In this document: one piece after another, positions 52,672-60,642 of the stretch | How the letters are laid out: each line of letters opens with the position of its first letter | Numbering within the stretch: position 1 is the first letter of the stretch | Assembly (NCBI GenBank): GCA_030041355.1 | Contig: JASHNZ010000011.1 | Location: 33,165-97,164, forward strand | Direction of reading: 5' to 3' | From: Nitrososphaerales archaeon | GTDB lineage: Archaea > Thermoproteota > Nitrososphaeria > Nitrososphaerales > CADDZS01 | DNA: 64,000 nt | Translations under genes and position numbers: made by a program | The notes under the pieces: generated by a model | What the model was told of the DNA's origin: nothing | The model's input: the letters and a program-made list of their open reading frames with translations, nothing else | Database searches by the model: none

Positions 52672-54405
52672 TCATATTTTTACTTTCTGCGCTTCATAGA
52701 TCTTTTCCACTTTTTCAATACCATCAATCTCGTTGATCGACTTATCATATCGAATTCTTTTGATGCGCGGAAATCGTAGAGCGAATCCACCGTCGTGGCG
52801 ATCGCTCTTTTGGATCGCATCAAATGCAACTTCCAGAACGACCTGCGGTTTGACAGTTCTTCGATAGCCTTGATCATGAATAGTTGTATTCTTCATAATC
52901 TTGGTCATTTCGTCGATTTCAGCATCAGTCAGACCAGAATAAGCCTTCCCCACTACCTTAAGATCCGGCCCATCTCTCACGGCAAAAGTATAATCCGAAA
53001 TAACGCCGACACGTTTTCCATGCCCGTACTCAGCAGCTACTACAACCACATCGAGTGTATCGAGTTCTTTCTTTAGTTTCACCCAATTACTACCTCTTCT
53101 TCCAGGTGTGTACGGTGAACTCGGCTCTTTTACCACAAGGCCCTCGTACCCAAGGCCCTTGCTTTCGACAAACATGTCTGAGATCTCTTGGGATGTGGAG
53201 ACAGATCTAAGTTCTGAAAATCCCATTATAGCGCTCGGCAACTCTAAACTCCGAAGCAGTTCTACTCTCTTTCTCAAAGGTTCCTGAATCAGTGAGAGGT
53301 TTTTAGAGAATAACAAATCAAAAATCATGTATCTTATAGGAGCGTCGTCTTCAGAATGAGCAATCTTTCGCAGGCGTCTTTGCAGTAACTGGAATGAGAG
53401 AGGCTTGCCATCGTCAAAGGCAATTATCTCCCCATCAAATATCAAACCATAATGTCCCAGTCTACTCGTCGCTTCCTCTAGCTCCGGGAAAAACCTAGTG
53501 ACATCAGCCAGATTCCTTGAGAAAATTCTTATTTTTCCGTCGTGTTTGTGGAGCTGCGCCCTTATGCCATCGTATTTGTATTCTGAGTAGACTGGAGAAG
53601 ATTTGAACTTTCCAAACAATAGCTCTGCAGTTTCCGCTGTGTCAGCGAGCATAAAGTTTGTGGGTCTAAGAGGCGTGAGCTTTGCGTCTCCTAGTTTGCC
53701 GTTACGAGCTTGAATTGCTACCAATCCTGTATTCGCAAGGATGAGGTTCGCCATCCTAACCTCACCCAAGTTCTTCGAAAAAGCTTTCGCGATTGCTTCC
53801 TCAAGAAGCCCTTCCACCAGCCCGATACGCATTTCATTAGTCAGAATTTTCACAATATACTTTGCTTCTGAAGGCAGGGTAATGTTTGAGAACAGACCCT
53901 TCAGGATCAGCTGCTTTCTTTCTTGCGAGTGTGAACCGACGCTTCTCGAGAGCTCAGAGAAAGAAGCGTAAATGTCTGAGAGCGTAAGAATTTTCTTAAC
54001 TAATGTATGAACAAGGTTCCCTGACTCATTATAACCTGGTGTCGACATTTTCTGGGCGATTACATCTTCGAGAGCAGATCCGAGATCGCCATGTTTTCTG
54101 TAAAAACCAGAGATTTCTGCATCCTTCGAATTTGTGATATCTGCAATTACGTTCCAGAGGGTGGAATAGCCCACATTCGCCTCCTGGTCCGTTTCTCCTG
54201 GCGGGAATAACCTTCCAGAAAGATAGGTGGCTGCGATTTTCAAGTCCTTATCATAGGATAATGATGACAGGTACTCCGAGAGGATCCGCACTTTTTCCAA
54301 TTTACTCCGGTTTGCCTTAATAGTGTCGCAAGTCATGGCGAATCTCCGAAATTCGCCGGACACATCCGAAGAAGAGCTCAATTTTCGGGTTTCCACTAGC
54401 ACCAT
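52672..54405 (-). CDS. lig: ATP-dependent DNA ligase
   Basis: Seals nicks in replication and repair. About 577 residues; the N-terminal DNA-binding domain spans to about 225, adenylation lysine in SEYKYDGIRAQLHKH, then FDGEIIAFDDGKPLSFQ, SKGLGYEGLVVKEPSSPY, WVKLKKELD, and the OB domain with C-terminal DGGFALRFPRIKRIRYDKS. The frame is open to 54447; ATG 54405 lies about 25 nt after an AATAATAGA box and is preferred. GTG 54363 would also cover the conserved part. Confidence 0.93.
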   Translation of the reverse strand: MVLVETRKLSSSSDVSGEFRRFAMTCDTIKANRSKLEKVRILSEYLSSLSYDKDLKIAATYLSGRLFPPGETDQEANVGYSTLWNVIADITNSKDAEISGFYRKHGDLGSALEDVIAQKMSTPGYNESGNLVHTLVKKILTLSDIYASFSELSRSVGSHSQERKQLILKGLFSNITLPSEAKYIVKILTNEMRIGLVEGLLEEAIAKAFSKNLGEVRMANLILANTGLVAIQARNGKLGDAKLTPLRPTNFMLADTAETAELLFGKFKSSPVYSEYKYDGIRAQLHKHDGKIRIFSRNLADVTRFFPELEEATSRLGHYGLIFDGEIIAFDDGKPLSFQLLQRRLRKIAHSEDDAPIRYMIFDLLFSKNLSLIQEPLRKRVELLRSLELPSAIMGFSELRSVSTSQEISDMFVESKGLGYEGLVVKEPSSPYTPGRRGSNWVKLKKELDTLDVVVVAAEYGHGKRVGVISDYTFAVRDGPDLKVVGKAYSGLTDAEIDEMTKIMKNTTIHDQGYRRTVKPQVVLEVAFDAIQKSDRHDGGFALRFPRIKRIRYDKSINEIDGIEKVEKIYEAQKVKI

Positions 54406-54451
54406 CAAAGTCACATTTGAAAATCTATTATTTGAGAAAGCTAGCAACGGT

Positions 54452-54952
54452 CTAGATAGCGCGGCACATTAGATATGCGTCTTCACCATCGCGATAATAG
54501 CCTCGATGTGTTGCTACAGTTTTGAAGCCTAGTTTCGTGTAAAGCTTCACCGCAGGATCGTTTGAAACTCTGACCTCTAAGTAAACTTCCGAACACCCCC
54601 TTTCTTTCATTCCCGAAATTGCCTCCTCACAAAGCACATTTCCGAGTCCCTGGCCTCGGTGTTCTTCCAGAACAGCGACAGACACGATATGTCCTTTGCG
54701 AGCAAGACCATATCTGCGCACGTTCGAAAAACCGTACTCTATTCTGCACATTATGTAGCCTTGAATCTTACCCGTTTCGTCCTCAGCAACGAGGAAAGTC
54801 TCTGGAGATTCTTGCAGTCTCTCCTCAAAGAACGAATCTGAGTAATGTTCAGGAAGAGATGCCCAGTTAATTGCAATAACATTAGAGATGTCACTCGGAG
54901 TAGCTCGTCGAACACCGTACTTGCCAATTTTTCGAATGAAAATGTTCTGCAA
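54452..54952 (-). CDS. rimI: N-terminal acetyltransferase, RimI/Ard1-like
   Basis: GNAT enzyme for protein N-termini. 166 residues with IVSVAVLEEHRGQGLGNVL (acetyl-CoA loop, RGxGxG variant), VYLEVRVSNDPAVKLYTKLGFK, and RGYYRDGEDAYLMCR, the archaeal Naa signature. The N-terminus has the substrate loop INWASLPEHYSDSFFEE. TTG start. 4-46 nt upstream of ligase depending on its start, so probably co-transcribed. Confidence 0.9.
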   Translation of the reverse strand: MQNIFIRKIGKYGVRRATPSDISNVIAINWASLPEHYSDSFFEERLQESPETFLVAEDETGKIQGYIMCRIEYGFSNVRRYGLARKGHIVSVAVLEEHRGQGLGNVLCEEAISGMKERGCSEVYLEVRVSNDPAVKLYTKLGFKTVATHRGYYRDGEDAYLMCRAI

Positions 54953-55014
54953 CCTTAGGACAGTTTTCTCCTAGGGGGTATTTTTCTCTTTGTAAGACAC
55001 ATAGCCGACAAGTA

Positions 55015-55025
55015 CAATAAATACG
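55015..55025 (+). promoter_or_regulatory. TATA box for the site-2 protease gene
   Basis: CAATAAATACG, 30 nt upstream of the ATG at 55055; predicted start near 55046 gives a short leader of about 9 nt. Confidence 0.45.
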
Positions 55026-55054
55026 TATGCTGCATATCTGACGTTTCTGCAGTT

Positions 55055-56206
55055 ATGACAGAAGTCAACGCTCCTCCTGAGAGGAGTCCTGAGCAAACTC
55101 AATACATTATTGATTCCGTTCATAGACTTTTCAACGTCACTCAGGAGTACCGGACGGAAGGAGGGCAACCACTCCAGTTTTTCATCGATCCTGCGCATAC
55201 CGACACGAAAGCGCAATTTCTTTCGTTAGTTGAAGAGCTTAAGAAAAGCGGCGACATGGCAGTCCTTCGTAACTCGGATCACGGAGTCATGTTGACCGTG
55301 GCGAAGAAACCAGTCAGGGGTAAATCGAGAGTCAAATTACCTATCGCTATGTTCATCGCTACCATATGTACTGTTTTCATCTACGGCTTTCTTAGCTCGT
55401 ACAACTACACACTACAACATCAGACTATTTCTGAGGATCTCACGGTTGCGGCCATATTCGCGATTTGCCTGATGGCAATAATTGGGATTCACGAGATGGG
55501 TCACAAGATTGCGTCCAGGCACCATAAAATGGACTCGTCCTGGCCTTATTTCATTCCATTTCCAGGTTTTGCGGCTGCTCAGGCGGCGGGTCCAGCCTTG
55601 CCGGAGACACTTCCTACCATGGGAGCAGTAATTAGTGCAAGAGATCATCCTCCGAATAGAGATGCGCTATTTGACCTGGGAATCTCAGGTCCAATAGCCG
55701 GACTCGTCACGACAATAGGCGTTGGACTTTATGCAGCAACAACAGCTAAACTCGCACCTTCGAGGGGTACCGGTTCCCCAGGCGACCTTTTCACTTCTTG
55801 GGCAACCGGACTAATGCTCCACGGTCAGCAAGGACTGTTGGTCGGTCCTCTCTTTTACACATTATACTTTGCATATTCTCTTGGTTTTCTGCTAACGTTC
55901 GTGAATCTTCTTCCGGCATGGCAGCTCGACGGCGGACACATCGCAAATGCGGCAGTCAGTCCAAAAGTTCACCGTTATCTCACTTGGATCAGTGCTGGGA
56001 TCATGGTGTTAACTGGTTTTTGGCTTATGGCGGTGCTCGTGATTTTTCTTTCGGGGCGCGCCCCGGCGCTCAGACCGCTAGATGATGTGTCACCTCTGTC
56101 AAACAAAAGAAAAATCATGTTCTGGGCGACTTGGATTATTGCAGGAGCAATTTTTGTATTAGCTCTATATGGGAACCTATACTTTTCAATAACTAATATT
56201 CTCTGA
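55055..56206 (+). CDS. Site-2 protease family membrane metalloprotease (M50)
   Basis: A 383-residue intramembrane protease. An N-terminal cytosolic domain of about 90 residues resembles the region found in EGY1-like archaeal members. About seven helices follow, with the zinc motif HEMGHK near residue 147 and the distant LDGGHI aspartate near residue 293. EGY-like traits are also the PGFAAAQAAGPALPETLPTMGAVI loop. Cleaves membrane-bound substrates; target unknown. ATG start. Ends 3 nt from the convergent gene. Confidence 0.88.
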   Translation: MTEVNAPPERSPEQTQYIIDSVHRLFNVTQEYRTEGGQPLQFFIDPAHTDTKAQFLSLVEELKKSGDMAVLRNSDHGVMLTVAKKPVRGKSRVKLPIAMFIATICTVFIYGFLSSYNYTLQHQTISEDLTVAAIFAICLMAIIGIHEMGHKIASRHHKMDSSWPYFIPFPGFAAAQAAGPALPETLPTMGAVISARDHPPNRDALFDLGISGPIAGLVTTIGVGLYAATTAKLAPSRGTGSPGDLFTSWATGLMLHGQQGLLVGPLFYTLYFAYSLGFLLTFVNLLPAWQLDGGHIANAAVSPKVHRYLTWISAGIMVLTGFWLMAVLVIFLSGRAPALRPLDDVSPLSNKRKIMFWATWIIAGAIFVLALYGNLYFSITNIL

Positions 56207-56208
56207 GC

Positions 56209-57369
56209 CTAAGCTGATTCGGGCCGCGGAGTAATTGACGAACTGGAGGCATCCGGAATAACAAGTACCTTAGCTCTTGAACCTGAAGAAACTACGGAAC
56301 TGGGAGCCTCTTTGGCCCCGCTGTACATCTTAAACTGAAATTTTTCACCGTAGTACCTCGGGAGAGTGCTCACCATTGCGAGCTCAAGATCTCCTTGAAC
56401 TTTGTAAAAAGAAAGGAGAACTTCCAGCCCGTCAAAGTACGATTCCTGATCTAATTTTGCTCCAGGCGTGAAGCGCCCCGTAACATAACGCAGCAGAGCT
56501 TCCGAACCAAGTCCTTTTGCACACTCTGCTAACATGCACACTTTAGCCCCAGAGTCTTTTAGTGCAACATTTTGAACGATATTGAAGAAAGCTCTTGCCA
56601 GCGCATCCGTAAGCGTTTTGTCGTTTTCGCCTCCGCCGCATCCGAAAATTGTCCTTTCAGCCCTGTTCGAAAGACTAATCGAGAGACTGGACTTCCAGAA
56701 ATCGAGCACTTTCGCATGAGTGGCTTCCGGCTCTCCGGAAAAGAAAGATAAGGCTCCTCCTACAGACCTTTCTACTATCTCAACCACGTTGACATTAGGA
56801 CAGGTCTGAAGCACTCTTGTCGCATACCATGAGGCGGCAGATTTCGAAGGCAGACAGGGAAGCTCCTCGACTGACCTTTTGAAAGCCTCCGATTTCAGTT
56901 GGGGGCTTAGACAAAGAAGATCGGAGGCAGCGCCCGATAAGCCAAATAAAGGATCGTAATGAACGGAGGTTAGAACCGCGAGATTCGATCCTTGTTGTAC
57001 TTGCGAAAATAATTTGCCAGGCGTTCCATCAACGATCCCTACCTCTCTCAGATCCTCGATGTTTAGCTCTTCAACTGTGCTTACTTGAAACTCCTGGGCC
57101 TTGCGTCTCGCGAGGGCACCGAGCGCCTTTGGATAAATTATCTTCGTAATCGTCTTGTTTTCTGAGAACAAAGCATCAATGACTTGAACAGCTCCGTTAG
57201 TTCCAGAAAGGACGAGTATCGAATCAAACCCGTCAGACTCATGAGCTTTTTGGTCAATGTCTTCCTTTGGGAGTCTCTTGGGTTGCGGCTCTAAGATCTG
57301 AGAAAGATTTTCTTGCTTGATATCAAACGAAACTTCGACAGGTCCATACGGAACCCATATTTCGGTCAA
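56209..57369 (-). CDS. LarA/DUF2088-like protein
   Basis: A 386-residue protein. The first 25 residues (EIWVPYGPVEVSFDIKQENL) match the opening of nickel-pincer lactate racemase LarA proteins (VPYGxxxxxxxIP). Glycine-rich FGCGGGENDKTLTDALARAFFNIV and LAECAKGLGSEAL correspond to the LarA core, where LarA has an HxxH and an ECxxGxG-like segment. The cofactor lysine and the HxxxH pair are not evident, so activity on lactate is doubtful. ATG start. Confidence 0.65.
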   Translation of the reverse strand: MTEIWVPYGPVEVSFDIKQENLSQILEPQPKRLPKEDIDQKAHESDGFDSILVLSGTNGAVQVIDALFSENKTITKIIYPKALGALARRKAQEFQVSTVEELNIEDLREVGIVDGTPGKLFSQVQQGSNLAVLTSVHYDPLFGLSGAASDLLCLSPQLKSEAFKRSVEELPCLPSKSAASWYATRVLQTCPNVNVVEIVERSVGGALSFFSGEPEATHAKVLDFWKSSLSISLSNRAERTIFGCGGGENDKTLTDALARAFFNIVQNVALKDSGAKVCMLAECAKGLGSEALLRYVTGRFTPGAKLDQESYFDGLEVLLSFYKVQGDLELAMVSTLPRYYGEKFQFKMYSGAKEAPSSVVSSGSRAKVLVIPDASSSSITPRPESA

Positions 57370-57539
57370 AGATCCGCTCTCAACTTCTTTCAGGTTTTAG
57401 CGGGCTATTTCTCAATATCTAGATTGAGCCAGCGATCACATAGAAATTTTAGATTTTTCAGCTGCTTGTCAATCCGTTCTGACCGAGGGACAGAACAGAC
57501 TCTTTTGAAGCCCGGAATAACAATAGAGGTCAATATACA

Positions 57540-57683
57540 TTGGAAAGTGAAGTGCTATCTCATGTCTTCCAAGCAATATCATCTCATCAGCAAATCGGAC
57601 CATGGGCTGCTCTAGTATTCGCAATAGGGTTTGGCGGGTTTGCGATCTTATTGGTTGAGATTAAAAGGAATCCGCCGCTCTGA
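57540..57683 (+). CDS. Possible 47-residue membrane peptide
   Basis: From a TTG at 57540: 22 polar residues, one helix (WAALVFAIGFGGFAILLVEI), then KRNPPL and stop. The composition is that of a small membrane protein and the reading frame is not covered by a larger gene. No family and only a weak upstream A/T element, so it is a candidate. Confidence 0.4.
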   Translation: MESEVLSHVFQAISSHQQIGPWAALVFAIGFGGFAILLVEIKRNPPL

Positions 57684-57776
57684 ATCGAGTGCAAGTACTC
57701 CGTAGCTCTCGAGGCCCAGCATAAGAGCTAGAAAGTCGAGACGGCGCCAGAATGTTCCCCGAGATCTATGCGGACT

Positions 57777-57929
57777 TTACTGCGTTATCTGCATGAGACT
57801 TTCGATAGGGACCTCTTGTTCTTCTTCGAGCCTTTTTCTTAATCTCCTTCGCCCTAAGTAACTGATCTTGTTTAGAAAGCTTTGGCATGCATCAGCATCA
57901 TAAATAGCCATTAGGTAAATCTTCACCAT
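57777..57929 (-). CDS. Possible 50-residue basic/acidic protein
   Basis: ATG at 57929 to TAA: MVKIYLMAIYDADACQSFLN then a run of arginines (GRRRLRKRLEEEQE) and an Ile/Gln tail. It has good coding bias and a coherent helical pattern. No family recognised. Not overlapped by any larger gene. Confidence 0.4.
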   Translation of the reverse strand: MVKIYLMAIYDADACQSFLNKISYLGRRRLRKRLEEEQEVPIESLMQITQ

Positions 57930-58330
57930 ATCTCGCTACTAGCAGGTAGACTTCATCCTCTCAATATCACGCGGGAAAAAATTTCTGTATCCTCCATCGC
58001 TTATCAACAAAAGAGAATTCAGGATTAAAACAAAGAAGAATCATGCAGCCATCTCCCTTGGTTCTCTTTCATCCTCGCGCTCGAAAAGACCCCTCCTCTC
58101 AAGTCACAGAAATAAACGAGCGAACACGCTTCTCAATTTGAATGCAACCCTGATTCGTCTCACGGCAGTTTTGAAAGCAGGCGGTCATCAGAATAAAGAG
58201 GAATGGAGAGAGGGCTATGAACAGAACTCCAAAGCTGCAGTACTGTCCGATTTTACGTTACTTAACTAACTCGTGATAGGCAGAAAACACAACTTGTCAG
58301 ATAGCAACCAGCAATTCGATCATGATTAAG
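57930..58330. other. Gene-poor stretch before the tRNA genes
   Basis: No supported gene. One plus frame is open for about 108 codons to the stop at about 58270 but has no ATG, GTG or TTG in its first two thirds; only a 43-codon part from a TTG near 58140 could be translated (NATLIRLTAVLKAGGHQNKE). It may be the remains of a gene. Confidence 0.4.
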
Positions 58331-58434
58331 TGGACCGGCTGGGATTTGAACCCAGGACCCCCACCATGCCAAAGTGTTTGACGCTTGAGGATTCATCCTA
58401 CACGCTGTATCCTACCAGGCTAGACGACCGGCCC
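58331..58434 (-). tRNA. tRNA-Ala(GGC) with an intron in the anticodon stem
   Basis: Read on the minus strand the gene begins GGGCCGG and ends CCGGTCC plus A73. The third acceptor pair is G-U, the identity pair of alanine tRNA. D arm GTCTAGCCTGGTAGGAT, T arm CTGGG-TTCAAAT-CCCAG. The anticodon arm forms only if 30 nt (58377-58406) are removed: stem CCACT pairs with GGTGG, leaving loop TTGGCAT, anticodon GGC. The joined tRNA has 74 nt. No 3' CCA is encoded. Divergent from the tRNA-Gly gene 110 bp away. Confidence 0.85.
58377..58406 (-). other. 30-nt tRNA-Ala intron between stem positions 27 and 28
   Basis: Removing these 30 nt restores a perfect five-pair anticodon stem (C-G, C-G, A-U, C-G, U-G). 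Without removal no stem with a usable loop exists. The position differs from the usual 37/38 site. Nearby CGTG and CAC- stretches can pair in the precursor, as a bulge-helix-bulge would need. Confidence 0.65.
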
Positions 58435-58559
58435 AAACTGTCGTATTATAATGTTGAAAAGCGCTTGCGATAAAAAACTATTCTTCACACACTAAGATTC
58501 ATTAGAAATCGTTTTATCAGTAGCTGGGTAATGATTTCGCGATTGCGGCGATCGTCTAG

Positions 58560-58614
58560 ACGCAGCTCAAGAAATCAGAACTTCTCTTAAAGATTCACAA
58601 AGGTTGCGGGAAAG
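58560..58614 (+). other. 55-nt D-loop intron of tRNA-Gly
   Basis: It interrupts the D loop after G15; because AG occurs at both ends the cut may be two bases earlier. CGCAGC near the 5' end pairs with GTTGCG near the 3' end, making the stem expected of a splicing endonuclease bulge-helix-bulge site. Confidence 0.8.
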
Positions 58615-58639
58615 CCTGGTCTAGGACATCAGCCTGCCA

Positions 58640-58678
58640 ATTTCAAGAGAAGCATTACGCTTCTTTTCGAGAGCAGAG
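58640..58678 (+). other. 39-nt anticodon-loop intron of tRNA-Gly
   Basis: Lies between A37 and C38, the canonical archaeal tRNA intron position. AAGAGAAGC and GCTTCTTTT inside it form an internal hairpin. Confidence 0.8.
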
Positions 58679-58870
58679 CGCTGGTAACCCGGGTTCAAAT
58701 CCCGGTCGCCGCATACTTTTTCATAACTGACTTCTGCCTATTGAAGATTTTTCCTGAATTAGGGTCACTTCATGGAATTGGCAATCGGAATCGACGTGCC
58801 TAACAAATTTGAAATTGAATTATCTGAAGATTAACATCAAACTTTTTGAAACTAGCACGAGGTATTATCC

Positions 58871-58877
58871 ATAAATA
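58871..58877 (+). promoter_or_regulatory. TATA box for the ferredoxin gene
   Basis: ATAAATA, 38 nt upstream of the ATG at 58916, giving an expected start near 58900. GAAGGTAG follows as a possible ribosome site 8-15 nt before the ATG. Confidence 0.5.
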
Positions 58878-58915
58878 CTCAGCTTCAAGTATGAAAAACA
58901 GAAGGTAGCAACCTA

Positions 58916-59353
58916 ATGGTCGAATTAGCGGAGCTAGACTACAAACCAAAACCAATTGATGGAGACTTTATGTCTCGTGCCAATGATTACCCCGTCACTG
59001 GAACTCACGAAGGTCATGAAGTCCGCGCAGAAGGGATGGATAGAATGGACGCCAACGGGAATCCTTATCCAACAAAATTCGGAATTCACGGAACTTGGGT
59101 TGCCGTCGATTGGGAATCGTGCATTGCAGATGGACAATGTTCGGATGTTTGTCCTGTTAATGTATTCAGCTGGTTCCTTCGTGGTGATGGACAGGGCGGT
59201 TCCGGGAATGATGTGAAGATCGAAAAGGATTCGGACAACTGGAGTATGTATCGAACCGACAAGATTGATCCGATTCGTGAAGCAGACTGCATATTCTGCA
59301 TGGCTTGCGAAACCGTTTGCCCGACAGTTGCGATCAAAATAACACCAAAGTAA
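58916..59353 (+). CDS. zfx: Zinc-containing seven-iron ferredoxin
   Basis: Electron carrier for 2-oxoacid oxidoreductases. 145 residues with an N-terminal zinc module: H31, H34 (THEGHE) and H58 (FGIHGTWV), as in Sulfolobus and Thermoplasma ferredoxins, where an aspartate in the second half completes the site. The first cluster motif is CIADGQCSDVCP, lacking the usual second cysteine, so a [3Fe-4S] cluster; the second is CIFCMACETVCP, a [4Fe-4S] cluster. ATG start, own promoter. It converges on hisS, 3 nt apart. Confidence 0.93.
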   Translation: MVELAELDYKPKPIDGDFMSRANDYPVTGTHEGHEVRAEGMDRMDANGNPYPTKFGIHGTWVAVDWESCIADGQCSDVCPVNVFSWFLRGDGQGGSGNDVKIEKDSDNWSMYRTDKIDPIREADCIFCMACETVCPTVAIKITPK

Positions 59354-59356
59354 TTT

Positions 59357-60628
59357 TCAAAGTTTACTTGCGAGCTCATTTTCGAGCTTATCTAAACTGA
59401 CAGTTTTCTCTTCGCCAGACTCCATCCACTTTATCTTTACAGAGCCCTCGGATAGCTCTCTTTCACCAACAATAATTACTGCCTTTGTTCCAACATCAGA
59501 CTGAGCTTCGAGGATCTTTCGAAGGCTCTTCTCGATGACTTCTGATTGCGCCGGGATTCCAGCTCTTCTCAAATTCGCTGCAATCGAAGCCGCAGTTCTG
59601 ATAAGGTTGGGATTCTTTCCAACTGGAGCTACGAAGACTTTCTTTTCTCCGGGTCTTGAGAGCTTGTACGCAAGTAGAGCTCTTTCTACTCCGCCTGCAA
59701 CGCCGGTTGCGCCCAAATCAGGGCGCCCATAGATTGAAGGCAGGGAATCATATCTTCCCCCTCCGCAAAGCGATCCCAGGTTGAGGTTATCTAAATCGAA
59801 GGCCTCAAACACCATGTCCGTGTAGTAATCTATTCCCCGAACGATGCTCAGGTTGATTTCTGCATTTTCGACGCCTCTTGCCTTCACCGAGTCCAGGATC
59901 TCCAACAGAGGATTGGCATCGATTCCATAATTCCTGAGTTCATTCGAAAACCGATCTGCATCTCCCTTTGTCTTGGCGAACTCCGCCACAGCCCGAAGGT
60001 CGTCCGCTGAAATGATCTCGCTGTATTCTTTTGCAATCCCATCGAGGCTTTTCTTTGAGATCTTGTCGACAGCTCGTAATGTCCCAAGAATTTTCTTTTC
60101 ATCTTCAATTCCTAATTTCTTGCGAATGAAGGATTCAATTATCCGTCTTGATCCAATAGAAATGAGAGGTCTAGTTCCTAATTTATTGAATAGCGAAGCC
60201 GAGAACTCGATGATCTCCGCGTCAGCTTCAGCATTGGAAGGACCAAATAACTCGGCATCCCATTGATAGAACCACCTATACCTGCCATATTGAGGCTCCT
60301 CGTAACGCCACATTGAAGAGTAACAGCCTAATCTGACAGGCGGACTTAGGTCTCTGCGAGCGGTCACGAACCTTGTTATTCCAACCGTCAGATCAAACCT
60401 GAGGCCCAAGTCTCTTCCGCTTTTATCTTTGAAGTAATATATTTCATTCCGGATCGGAGGCCCGCTCTTTGCCTCGAGGGTTTCAATTAGCTCCAGAGTC
60501 GAAGGCTCCATCAGCTTATAGTCAAAGAGGTTACAGGTGTCCAAAAATGCTGCCCTAACCGCTTCTGCCGCAATCGCCTCCTCAGGAGGTATGTCCCGCA
60601 ATCCCCGGGGGAGAGAAAATTCAACCAA
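59357..60628 (-). CDS. hisS: Histidyl-tRNA synthetase
   Basis: Class II synthetase, 423 residues. LPRGLRDIPPEE start, motif 1 around residue 50, motif 2 SMWRYEEPQYGRYRWFYQWD (arginine and glutamates for ATP), IVRGIDYYTDMVFEAFD and the SLCGGGRYDSL histidine loop, motif 3 GVAGGVERALLAYK, then the anticodon-binding domain (KVFVAPVGKN). The HisB-like loop is normal. ATG start; 14 nt after rfcS. Confidence 0.96.
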   Translation of the reverse strand: MVEFSLPRGLRDIPPEEAIAAEAVRAAFLDTCNLFDYKLMEPSTLELIETLEAKSGPPIRNEIYYFKDKSGRDLGLRFDLTVGITRFVTARRDLSPPVRLGCYSSMWRYEEPQYGRYRWFYQWDAELFGPSNAEADAEIIEFSASLFNKLGTRPLISIGSRRIIESFIRKKLGIEDEKKILGTLRAVDKISKKSLDGIAKEYSEIISADDLRAVAEFAKTKGDADRFSNELRNYGIDANPLLEILDSVKARGVENAEINLSIVRGIDYYTDMVFEAFDLDNLNLGSLCGGGRYDSLPSIYGRPDLGATGVAGGVERALLAYKLSRPGEKKVFVAPVGKNPNLIRTAASIAANLRRAGIPAQSEVIEKSLRKILEAQSDVGTKAVIIVGERELSEGSVKIKWMESGEEKTVSLDKLENELASKL

Positions 60629-60642
60629 GAATGGGGAAACGC

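Larger units (their letters stand above)
58545..58713 (+). tRNA. tRNA-Gly(GCC) with two introns
   Basis: The exons join to a 75-nt tRNA: acceptor GCGGCGA with TCGCCGC and A73, D arm GTCTAGCCTGGTCTAGGAC, anticodon stem TCAGC with GCTGG, loop CTGCCAC (anticodon GCC), variable TAAC, T arm CCGGG-TTCAAAT-CCCGG. The gene is 169 nt because of a 55-nt intron in the D loop (58560-58614) and a 39-nt intron after position 37 (58640-58678). CCA is not encoded. Confidence 0.93.

Noticed and set aside
57313..57615. 100-codon plus frame across the end of the LarA-like gene
   Set aside because: Antisense to that gene at its start and not protein-like afterwards.
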